A stretch of DNA of 64,000 nt from Spongospora subterranea f. sp. subterranea. Taxonomy: Eukaryota > Endomyxa: Phytomyxea > Phytomyxea > Plasmodiophorida. Position 1 is the stretch's first letter, and each line of letters starts with the position of its first letter. The stretch covers positions 1 through 64,000 of the forward strand of contig JAUGWO010000130.1 of assembly GCA_049724395.1 (NCBI GenBank), written 5' to 3'. A model generated the notes under the pieces. The model worked only from the letters and a program-made list of their open reading frames with translations. It was not told where the DNA came from and did not search any database. This document shows positions 23,649 through 34,200 of this stretch, piece after piece. The position numbers and the translations under genes are program-made.

Positions 23649-24104
23649 TTACCAATTCAAAAAATTGGTGTTGATCCCGGCATTGGTTGATGCAATCCTC
23701 GCCCGATTACGTCTAGCAATATCGGCATCATTGACCGTCCGATACAGGCCACCGCCGGTTGTTCGGGTATCGATCGTGGCGATATCGCTGCCCTTGCCCA
23801 CTGCTTTGGCCCGATTGTTGATCTGCGACCCGCCCCTGAAACCGGATCGCACGTCGGCGTCCAGACCCACATCGGCCATCGACGCCACCTGTTGCCTTTG
23901 CTGTGTGCTCAATGCGTCATCGCCCAACGCCTGCAACATTCCTCCGGCGAATCCGATATTCTGGTCCTGAGCGGCCCTGAGATTGGTTTGGACACCGATA
24001 TCCGAGTTCATCCGAACGCCCATATTGGCGTTATTCTTGACGAGCAGCGCGGTGGCACTGTTCAGAGCGGCGATCAAAACTAGGGCGTTGGTGAGAATGT
24101 GCAT
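23649..24104 (-). CDS. small secreted protein, unknown family
   Basis: A single-exon frame of 151 residues starts at the ATG at 24104. The first 19 residues (MHILTNALVLIAALNSATA) form a good signal peptide. The mature part has no cysteine and is rich in Asn, Asp, Gly, Ala and Arg, with loosely repeated stretches such as NMGVRMNSDIGV and MADVGLDADV. No transmembrane segment follows. I do not recognise it; size and secretion signal would suit a small extracellular protein. Upstream-in-frame GTG and TTG codons exist but would hide the signal peptide, so I kept the ATG. Confidence 0.6.
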   Translation of the reverse strand: MHILTNALVLIAALNSATALLVKNNANMGVRMNSDIGVQTNLRAAQDQNIGFAGGMLQALGDDALSTQQRQQVASMADVGLDADVRSGFRGGSQINNRAKAVGKGSDIATIDTRTTGGGLYRTVNDADIARRNRARIASTNAGINTNFLNW

Positions 24105-25401
24105 ATTGACTAAGTCGGCAGACAATGATTATGAGGTTTGGGGTGACCTCCGACAGAATCACGCAATCGGCCGTTCATAACTCCCGAACCGAATGGTCAT
24201 GGCGAAAATGCTGTGGTGAAATGGCCATGATATAAATTCCACCATTGTGATTGATGGAGTTTTTGAATCTCATATGTAGTTTCTAGACTTGGCCATTTTC
24301 TCAATCGTGTTGACATCATTATGGTTTACACGGAATGCAGGAGTAGCTTGGGGTAATCAACTCCATGACAACAGGATGGACCCTGATGAGGACACCGGGA
24401 GCCTTTTGCCGATGACGAGATCGACAACTGTTCGAGCGGCGATACGACGGATTTCTTTTGCTTTCAAACCAGGTACCAACGATGGCGATGAGCGCGTTAG
24501 TATCAGACGGATAGCATTCCAACAAGATTTGGAGACGAAAATTAATCATGGCAGAAACAAGGGCGATCAACGCGCAAACAATCCAATCCCGTTTGGTGAA
24601 TGGACATTATTGTAAATCGATTGGTTAAGCGCATCCTCAGAATATCTTCATCGCCAACTGTCAAAATTGGCGATAAAGATGGCAAGGATCGATATTACCG
24701 ATATTGATGGAAATTCAATACCGATAATTTCTCCATTGCGAGCGACTCGTTCAACATCCAATTTTTCCAAATCTCCCAAAACGGTAAGGCGACTAATAAC
24801 ACCTGTCGGCAGTTTGGACCAGGTAGATTGACTTGCGTTGGTACCTGACAACGATCGCGATCCAAACTCGATCAGGGAGGATTGGCGGCAATATGAAACC
24901 ACAACAGAAATACACGCAAGACGTCAATGGCAATCTGGTTCCCGTTGATCTGGGAGCCGATGACGGTCCTAAATCAGGCGACAGGTGATTGATATGGGCT
25001 CGGAGGCGCCATGTTGTTTGTGGAAATGACCAACGCGTAATTGAACGTAGGGAGGGCGATGCTAACCCATGCGGGGAGTCCATGGGCGGCTGCATGCAAT
25101 CACTGTTTTGCTGTTCATTCATCTCGTGGGCTTGCTGTTGTTCTTCCCAATAGTCAAAACGGTGGAATCGCGCTATCGGCGAAGACTTCCCGAATTCTAG
25201 GCCAGGGTTTCGTTGACCGAGTATTACTTAACAAATATTTCCATCGGCAAAGACCGAAATCGAAGATAAAGTCAATGGGGTTTTTCAAAGTAACTTTGTT
25301 TTTGCGGTTGACTTTATTCAGTATTGGGAAATAGCGGGTAGAATTGAGGAATCACGACATTGGTAATCCTTAAGAAGGAACATTAGAGATTGAATTATGT
25401 A
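24105..25401. other. no gene I can support
   Basis: Several open frames of 80-110 codons overlap on both strands (24289-24615 plus; 24648-25122 minus) without domains. One short plus-strand frame from the ATG near 24892 (KPQQKYTQDVNGNLVPVDL) looks protein-like but stops after about 31 codons. Confidence 0.35.
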
Positions 25402-26250
25402 TCAAATGCATTCGGATCTGACGCCGGTTGAACCGAAGCCGCCACTGCCTCGCACCGTCGCAGGGAGCTCATCAACCTCGATAACTTCACATGAGTCATC
25501 GTACCTTTCTAGAATGAGTTGAGCGACTCGGTCGCCAATGGCCACTAATTGATAGCACAATTGAGAAAACGCATTGATATGATGGAAAAAACTAGGTCCG
25601 ACCGGGAAAATCGCTCGAGGAGTGGTTGAAAAGGACAACACCGACAGGGCCACGATAATCGCCATCAATAACACCAGCGCCAACTGAAAAAAAATACATT
25701 GAATGGCCGTTGTCAATGCGAAAACAAAAAAATCGGCTCTACGAAAAATCAATTTGATGAAAAAAACTGTTAGACAAGGAATCTGAGGTGAAGAAGTGAA
25801 GCGATGAGGAAGTTGACAAAAATCAATGTTGAATGAGTTGAACGATGGACGGGTCTAACCGTCAATGTGGTGCTTCCAAGCGAGGCCGGATCTAGGTGCA
25901 ATCCTATTGATTAAGAACTGTCAGAAACGGTGATGATGATGAGCCAGGTTCAGGTGATAACCTGCCATATACACCGGCAGGCAGGGCGAAGGCTAATCCG
26001 GTCGGGACAAGACCCTTGCCATGAGCCGGAACCACGCAAGCCTCGGACGCCGACAGATCATACCCTGCAGCTAAAGACGACCTGAAATGGACAAACGACT
26101 ATAAACCGGAAGCTGATGAAATCAATGACAACGAAATGAAAGAGAAAGGGCGATGGGATATTGACATGAATTGTACCCTTTCCGTGGCAGGGAAGCCGTC
26201 GTTGTCAGCCGTTTGATGAAGAGCTCGGGCGAATCCGATTCGGGCTTCAT
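25402..26250 (-). CDS. dut: dUTP diphosphatase (dUTPase)
   Basis: Five exons (26177-26250, 25962-26081, 25860-25903, 25603-25683, 25402-25544) join in frame to 153 residues; introns are 95, 58, 176 and 58 bp, all GT-AG. All five trimeric dUTPase motifs are present in order: [36 protein letters not shown] with the catalytic Asp and Tyr; [10 protein letters not shown]; and [10 protein letters not shown] at the C-terminal flap. The enzyme splits dUTP to dUMP and pyrophosphate, keeping uracil out of DNA and feeding dTMP synthesis. The length is that of the bare catalytic unit, and I see no targeting peptide. No breaks; likely functional. A short CIN-like end (RSECI) follows the last motif. Confidence 0.95.
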
Positions 26251-27211
26251 ATGGTTGCGTTGAATTGTTTATCGCAGACCCCCGAGGAAACTGAACACGC
26301 TGTGCGGGTGGATTCTCTCGGTTCGGCGCCGCCCATAGTCAGGGAATCAAGGTCAGACAGCAGTGTACCTCTACCCTGACCAGGGTCCACTCACTCACGT
26401 TTCACGCAATACAGGTACACATGGTGTTACAGCGCGGTGTCCGTGTGCCCTCTCCCGCAAGAAAAATGGCGCCAAAAGCACGTCACTCAACGATCCAGTG
26501 GTGTTCGGTAGACAGGCTGAGACAACTTGTCTCGTGGATGATGACACCACGTCAGGTGACCTTGTATCTGCAGCGCATTCGATCGTTTCACAAAACAGAA
26601 TACCGAACAGGGGTTGTGTTTTACTCATATTATTTTACAGTGGTCGAAACGGACCCGGCATTTTCAAGTTATTGCTGAGTGGTTTCGCAAACTGAATTGG
26701 ACGCATCTCCATCGAACGATGCGTAGATACCACGAACTCGAATCATGTTGGCAATTATCGCTTACAGAGATGCAAAAACGAAACTTACATGTAAATTCCA
26801 GTACTTGTATAATTATATTTGCATCTGGGACTTTAAAGGAATTTGCTCATATGTCAGCCGAATCATGACAAAGGTTAAGCAACCGCGATGATTGGATCCG
26901 TGAAGTACAAACTACGGTAGTAGAATGTGTCTTGAAGTTCACAACGCACTTGCCCCATAAACACTCCCGTCACAAACCAGTTTGTGACACCGCATTCAAA
27001 ACACTTTTTTACTCATATCGCGTGTCCCCATACGCATGAAAACATCTCGGGTTCACCCAGCTCTTTTCGATTCACAATACATAGAACAACTACACTAGTT
27101 CGCTGTTCGTCGGCAATTTACCATCCTGATTGCGATCCTTCTTGGTCCTGCACGTAGAGGAAAAGCCGCAATGAATATCCTTGATTGGCACGAAAAAGAA
27201 AGTTGTGATTC
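26251..27211. other. upstream of dUTPase; no gene seen
   Basis: Short overlapping frames only. The dUTPase promoter should lie here but I see no clear element. Confidence 0.5.
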
Positions 27212-27618
27212 ATGAAAAATGGATGTCCAGAACCTTTTAGACGTCGTTTCAATCGAAATGACATTGCGTTTATCCATTGTGCCGATGTCGTCTGCGAAGT
27301 CTCCCCTGCCGTTGTTTTTGCATGTAAACGAGCGTCATTATTCTTTAATTACGTAACAGGTCTCGATGATCCACAACTTTTGTCCTTGTTTACTTCGGTT
27401 CTCATTGTTGAACGCAGCAAATCACAAGTGCCTAAAATTCACAAAACGCCAAGCGGAATTCGCCCTATAATTCCAAGTCATAGCTGGTATACAAGCTGTG
27501 CTAATAACTGATTGACTGGAACTTATTTAAAAGATCGAACGAAAAAGTTCGACTCGTCAACAGTGAACTTGGCTACATACCATTAATGTAACCGCACTAC
27601 TCCTATATTTCGATTGGT

Positions 27619-27640
27619 TTAGAGCCCGTCTGGTATCCAT
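27619..27640 (+). repeat. left terminus of a PIF/Harbinger-like element
   Basis: TTA at 27619-27621 is followed by GAGCCCGTCTGGTATCC, close to the GGGCCCGTTTGG-type ends of PIF/Harbinger elements, which duplicate TTA/TAA. I could not find a clean right end, probably because of the foldback at 28640-28845. Confidence 0.5.
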
Positions 27641-27796
27641 TCAGTTCCAAATGGCATTTTGCCGTATCCCCAAAATGGAATATCCCTGTTATGGCATATT
27701 GGCCAAAATGCCATTTTTTAAAGTTCTGGAGTTGCCGTTTGCCAGACGCGCCAAAGTCTGTAATTTTGGAGTGGGGTTACCTACTGTTACAGTACA

Positions 27797-28735
27797 ATGG
27801 CGCTCTGTCCTCCAGGAACGAAGTCTTGCAGTGGCGTTATTCGGGCCTCGTGGAACGAAGAGAAGGATGAGTTCCTAGTTTCACAGCTACAGCTTCAGTC
27901 CGATCGGGGTAAGCGGGCGGGTTCAGGTTTTAAGAAAGAGGCTTGGAGGTCTGTAACCACAGCCTTCAACGAGCAGTTCGCCGTTGTTTACTTGCCGGCA
28001 CAACTGAAGTCGCGGCTCGATACAGTACGAAAAGGATGCGTTTTGTGCGTTTTGTTAAAATAGTTTATTGCTACGATTCAATGTATAGTTAAAAAAAGAA
28101 TTCAAAGACTTTAAATATTTGAAAGACAATTCCGGATTCGGCTGGGATGACATTTGTGGGCTGCCAACGGCTCCGGATGATGTCTGGGCTGCAGTTATTG
28201 AGGTATGATTGAGCCCAATGCCCTACTCCACGTTTCTGACAAAACCTTCGACTTTCTTCAGACTAACAAGAATTACCGGAAATTTCAAACTACGCCATTT
28301 CCATTGTTCGAGCAGTTGGCCGTCTTGTTGGATGGATGCCAAGCGACTGGAAATTTTGCCCTGGGACCGCCATTAACTGGTGGCGGAGGTTTGTTTATGT
28401 CGGAAGAACGAGACGAGGGTGTATCCTTGTCGCCTCTGGGAGAACAAGCCGATGCATCGGACAATGATATTTGTTCAGGAGAATCTGGCACTCCCTGAGA
28501 CCGAAACGGCGAGCGTTGGCAAGTCGTGTGACGCCTCAACGAGATCGACGATCCGCAGGATTCGTTATCGGAGAAGCCATGTCGAAGTTGGTCGAATTGG
28601 AGATTGCCAAAACGCAAAATTCCAATCAGGTTCCATTGACACAAGATGATCGTGTTGCAAACGCAATTGATATTTTAATGAAGAACTACGAGTACATGGA
28701 CAGCGATGACTTGGTGTCTTCGGGAATGGTTGGGT
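27797..28735 (+). pseudogene. Myb/SANT-like protein of a PIF element
   Basis: Exons 27797-28039, 28089-28202 and from 28262, with GT-AG introns of 49 and 59 bp, read in frame. The start is a Myb/SANT-like DNA-binding domain (WNEEKDEFLVSQL, FKKEAWRSV, then SGFGWDDICGLPTAPDDVW). A basic linker (RPKRRA) and a helical tail (GEAMSKLVELEIAKTQ) follow. Such proteins are the second protein of PIF/Harbinger elements and help the transposase reach DNA. A frameshift at about 28497 (CCCTGAGACCG) breaks the last exon, and the C-terminal end runs into a foldback. Confidence 0.75.
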
Positions 28736-28845
28736 CGCATTGCAACCATTCCCGAAGACATCAGCTAAAGTTGCCAAGTCATCGCTGTCCATGTACTCGT
28801 AGTTTTTGATTAAAATATCAATTGCGTTTGCAACACGATCATCTT
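28640..28845. repeat. inverted duplication at the Myb gene 3' end
   Basis: The region with GAGTACATGGACAGCGATGA near 28690 returns as its reverse complement at about 28775-28795, and flanking sequence extends the arms to roughly 28640-28735 and 28745-28845. The loop is only about 10 bp, so single strands would form a tight hairpin. Confidence 0.85.
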
Positions 28846-29510
28846 GAGGACTTAATAATAATGTCGCAATTCTTTGGAAGAATAGTGTCGAAGAATTCCA
28901 AATTTAATTATGTATTGATTTGATGCGCTGGGTGTTAACTAACAACTATTTTCAATGTGCCAGAAAATCAAAGGAGCGGCAATGGGAGGCAACGCCTCTG
29001 GAGTATTCACTGATCTTGTCTTGATAGCATTAGAGACACACAATCTTCCTAAAGTATCAAAAGAACATGAAACAGTTTGATACAGAAGATATCGCGATGA
29101 TATTCTTATCGTTGAAGAGTCTCTGAAAAGTGCTAACGCCATTACAGACCACCTGAATGGGGCCGACATGTTGACTTTTGGTGACGCTCGAACTATTCGA
29201 TGACGTATTGATACCCCAGGTCTCAGCAAATTTGCCGTCAAGTCAACTGCGAGGAATTTCAACAAAAAATCGACTCCATTCACAGAACGTCAACGAGTTG
29301 AACTCGAATTAACGACTAATGTGGACAGTTTTCTCGTGAACGGTTTGCACCGTGGACCACATCCCGATATGATTGCGATCCCCGCAAAGTGACAAGACCG
29401 ATCAAAAGTTGTACCTGTAGTATCATCAATGAAATTAGTAGGACCAATATTGACCGAAAGGCAATCTTGATAACGAGATTGAGACCCCGGATTTCAACGG
29501 GGCCGCTTAA

Positions 29511-30854
29511 ATGGGCTGCGGCCTGAGTCGGATCCATGACGAATCCACCTACACCAAATGCATAACCGTGCTAGTATTGGGTGAGTGCATTCTGGCGATA
29601 ACGCGAAATGCTGTTATGAGTTTCGAGCAGGTTCAAAATCATCCGGGAAGACGACCATGATCCGGAGAACGGAAATGCTGTTTCGAAAGTATGATGAATC
29701 GGGACGATTGGCATTAATATCTACAATACGCTCCGTAATTTTTGAGGAACTACTGGCTGTCTGCGATATCGCATCCGACGCAGCCGCATTGACACCAAAC
29801 CTGGTGAACGCAAAGCACGCCGCGTTCGTCGATAGTTTAGAAAGAGAGCCTGGATTAAATCAGGAAGGTCTGAATAATGTTGATCGATGAGCATAGTGTA
29901 AATTTAAAACGGTGTTTTGATTCCGAGATGTTTCAACTTGTGTAAGATAAAGTTAATGAATGCAATTTTTAGCGGCGACGATGGTAGATTCAATGTACCG
30001 TAGCGGTGCTTTACAGGCGTTTTACAATGCGGCAGAAGTAGAGCCAATATCTGGCGATTTGACATTGTAACTACAATGTCAATACAACAATATATATCCA
30101 AAGCTGATAAATGTTGGTGATAAAGTGTTAGGGACGCGGCCGTCAGAGCAAGCGAGGTCCTCTATGTTCCGACAGATAAAGATATATTGTTATGCCAATG
30201 GAGCACCCGTGGCATACATTTCAAAGACTGCCCCGTATCTTCCAAATCATGTATCCGATTTATTGACGTTGGCGGCAGTGAGCAAGAACAGAAAAAGTGG
30301 ATTGAGGCAATTCATATCCCACACAATGAAATCGTCTTCGTATTACCGCTCGATTCAATTTTACGATTTAGGTACGTAAACTGCAATGTGTTTGAGGAAT
30401 AACTAACTCGGTTCTAGCGTAAATGGAAACAGCTGTTTCCTCGATGAGCTGACTTTGCTCAGGCGGCTTCTGTCGCTGAACGAGATAAAATCTTCGAAAA
30501 TCGTGGTATTCCTCACGAAACGGGATAGATTAGAACAATTGGCGACGCCTGAGCGTCTGGTCGCCGCCAGGAATAAGCTTCCAGGTGGGGATGTTGTTCC
30601 ATCCGTGTCTCGATTGCCAAAACAGTTTGCCTTTCTGCACAGTGGAGTTCGCCGACATGTCGAGCTCCAAAGACGCTATAGCTTTAATCGAAAAATCGAT
30701 CGAAACAATATATAATGAATGTAACGTCGTATATAAGAGATCATGTAAGGAAACGAAATATACATCAGTCGCGTGTGTTTACGTTACTGAGATGGCAATG
30801 TGTGCTGGGCTGCGCCATGTTCAGGTCTGTTTGATAGCGTTGGGTCGGAGGTGA
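29511..30854 (+). CDS. divergent heterotrimeric G-protein alpha subunit
   Basis: Six exons (29511-29580, 29631-29867, 29973-30066, 30132-30371, 30418-30584, 30643-30854) give 339 residues; introns of 50, 105, 65, 46 and 58 bp are GT-AG. The start MGCG carries the Gly for myristoylation and Cys for palmitoylation typical of G-alpha, placing it on the inner membrane face. The P-loop is VLGSKSSGKTT. Switch I reads DILLCQWSTRGI, where the catalytic Arg of the usual R-x-x-T is Gln while the Mg-binding Thr remains. Switch II is DVGGSEQEQKKW, with the catalytic Gln replaced by Ser. The guanine-specificity box is FLTKRD. Slow or absent GTP hydrolysis is predicted. The last exon is the least certain: the usual TCAT box reads VEFADMS. 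Confidence 0.82.
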
Positions 30855-31220
30855 AAACGACCGCAACCATCCAGCGTATCATTGACGAATATCTACTGAA
30901 TAAACCATAATTAATATTGCTTTAATGGAAAGAGGAACGAACCAGTATGTGCTATTGATGGTGATCTTTTACAGAATGAACGAGACAAGTCGCCGGTATG
31001 GATGAGGACAGACTGAGTCCGTCAAATCACAGAAAAAAGACATGAAAGTCATAAAATTCGGCAGTTTGGCCGTGTGTGAACAATTTCACTGGCTAAGCTT
31101 GGCTACAACGATGAGCTATCATTGGCATAAACAAGCACAGTTCATCAAGACAAAAGAATATCAATTTAACGCATCGGATTAGGGAGATGGCTGTATATAT
31201 AATCAAGGATTTTGCATTGA

Positions 31221-34200
31221 TCAATGGTTAAAATAAGCGTCAGGTTCAGTTTGCACTAATGAGATTCCAAATTCCTTGAAACCAGTGCATATGTCGGAGA
31301 CAAACGTAGTTCCAGTTACGATAACCAAACGGTTATGCGGAGCCTCGAACGACGGCATCACATACCTCGACAACACCGTTAGCAACTCCTCTTTTGTCAC
31401 ATGCTGAACCTGAATACGCGAAAACAGGTAAGCCAAACACGACACAGCTGCAGAATAGTGTAGCGTTTCGAAAGTTTGGAACTGTGTTGAAACTGACAGC
31501 AGAAATTGTTTGTTAAAACCCGCAAAATATCGCGGAACTGCGAACAAACGTTTGATAAAGGAAAAGATTCAAGCAGTTGCGTGAAAAATATGAATCCCAA
31601 TGGTTTCACCTTTTTGAGAAGACATTTTTGATAATCGCTGCCAAGACCGCGCAGAGAGTCATCCAAATGTTCACGGGCAGCAGAGAAGGCATTATCTCGA
31701 GATCTGGCAAGAAACTATCGATGCCCTTTCACTAAAAAGTCGAGAAAACAACTTACGACACGATTTCGAACGACAGCGAAGAGCGCGCAGCTTGTAGGGC
31801 AACGTCCGAGATGGCGCTTGTACCGCCGGACACAAGCTCGCGGACAACGTTGCGTGCCTCGCCATAAGCGGCGACGACATTTGTCGCTTTGAAAAGCGTG
31901 CACACCATTAATCCAGATTCGAAATCAGCAGATAAGCCATAGCTATAGCTGTACCCAGCACCGCGAATACGCTTCCACAGCGGGCCCTCGCAAGCGGTGA
32001 TGTATTCCAACGCCAATCTGACTGCCGGAACGCATTCGGCGTCGAATGATGCTGGTAAAACGGCACCTGTTACCAAACAATTAGACACAATACTGGAAGA
32101 AAGAAATTAAGGCTCAAGCGAACGAATTGGTCAGCACAAAGAAACAGGATCAGAACTGGTTTGTTGAACATTGTAGAAATTGAGACGATAGACACAGATT
32201 CAAATGAAGAAATGAAAATACAAGTGACAGAACGATAGGAACTAAACCTGTTTGATATAGGTACGAAGTCTCAAGGCCTGCAACGACAATGGCGACAGGA
32301 GCACGACCTTCGCCAGGGCTCTGGAAAAGACCTTAGCGACATGCATTACGCAAATCTAGCGGTTTTATAAAACAACCTTGCAGGACAGAAGGTACCGATT
32401 CGAGAATGGGAATGGAAGAGCCATCTTAGTGATTGGCAACCCTGAAAACGCGGTGAGTTTTGCGAGCTAGCCACTCGCCCAAATGTATTGGTGACAGGAA
32501 CAAAAAAAAACTATAAAAGGCATTCATAACGATGACAATATTGCCGGTTATGTGACAGTACAAGAAGAGATGTTTGAATGACGCGAGAGGAGTATCCAAT
32601 GCATTGGATAACGCAAAAAAGGAAAATGTATTGAACCTTTGATTAACAAAAACCTACCTTCAAAAGCTGCGCGCCAGGGTTCAACAATTTTTTCATGGCG
32701 AGTGACATCCAAGGAAACATGGAACATGGCATTGGATGACAAATAATTTTGCAGCTTTACCAATTCCGCAACGACCGAGTCAGGAGCAGAATCAAGATCG
32801 GATAAAACCCGGGATAGGAAACGATCCTATCAGGGGCAAAACATGTTTATGATTGACCATACATCACTAAAAATACTGCAAATGAGCAAAAAGAATAAAA
32901 CGGCTAATTCTGAATTTTTGACAGGTATTCGGTGACGCAACATGGTGATCACTCGGGAAAACAGAAACCAGGGGGTCTGAAACCGTCTTTGTAAGGAGAG
33001 GAGACAAATAGAAAGAGGGAGTGAAACGTGACAAATTTGTACTTGTTGAAACATCGATGTGGTAACGTGATTTGAGGTCATCTCGAAATTCTCGACATGA
33101 ATGGCAGCGACTGCTATTCTGTTTCCTTTCCGCTTCAACGACGCTATTGAACTGCATTACGTTAGAAAAAGCAGCAATACTGATAAGAATGAAACTCGTT
33201 AGACAGAATGACACCCCAAACTTAACCCCGCGATTGGTCTACACGAAAAAATATCCCAAAACTGATATCCAAGTGAAACATGTTTGTAACTTCTCGTGCC
33301 TATGCAAACGTGTGCAGACAATACGAATGCGATCGGGGTTGAAAACGACTCCTGTCATAACTGAGAAACAAGGACGATCAACAGCAGCATCAAAAAAGAC
33401 GCGAGGAATCATTACATGTCCGCATCCAGTTGACAGCAGTGGTGTAGGTGGTCTCTGGAAATTTTAGCCCAAGCTGAAACGACTGCGAGAAGGAGCCACA
33501 CGAAAATGGGGCTGAAACAAGCTTAATTCCAGACTGACAAAAAGAAACATATTTGTAGGTGTTGGAAAAAGCAAAAAATATGGGTATATTAAATGGCGAA
33601 GTTGAGGAATCCCTCTTGAAGGCGTAAAGCAAATTCCGACCCAAAAAAATATATGGAAATAACGTACAAGACGAGCTGCCGGTGTGCGCGACCCATGAAA
33701 CGGCCTGTTGGTCAAGCATCGTAATCACATCGTGAAGCGCAATAACATTGTTTCCCTACATTAGAGCAATTAGAAAACAAAGCATAAAGCGTTGTCAAGC
33801 TCCAGGCTGTACGGGAAAGAGACGAACGTCACTTTCAAAGATGAGCTCAGCATAAAGTTCAAGTAAAAAGCGCTGCTCCAGTGGCAAAGTCTCCGTAGAA
33901 CAGATCGTGGTCAGTTCAACAAATCGAGTCGGAATACTATCGCAGATGAGAGAGAACGGCAATGACGAAAGCTGTTTCGATAGGTGCGAAGTTTCGAATC
34001 CGACATTGCTGGCCGAAACAAGTGGAACAAGCTCAACCTACGCAAAGTTGAGTTACGTAGAGAAGAATGAATAAAAAAAAGCATTGATATGATTAAAGAA
34101 ACGTTTGTACGAAAAATATACTTTTGAGATATCAGGGACAATGAACGACTCGAGCAAGGAAACAGGGGATGGAACGGCGTTTGCTTGCTCTGCCAACGCC

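Larger units (their letters stand above)
27212..29260 (+). pseudogene. reverse transcriptase relic, split by a PIF-type insertion
   Basis: The left part (about 27395-27500) has SQVPKIHKTPSGIRPIIPS, an RT block in which PKIHK and RPI resemble Penelope-like and related retroelements. The right part (about 28955-29200) has QKIKGAAMGGNASG and the catalytic box YRRYRDDILIV. In-frame stops lie between and after these blocks. The sequence from about 27622 to 28870 belongs to another element, so the RT was probably interrupted. The superfamily call is tentative; no endonuclease is visible. Confidence 0.6.
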
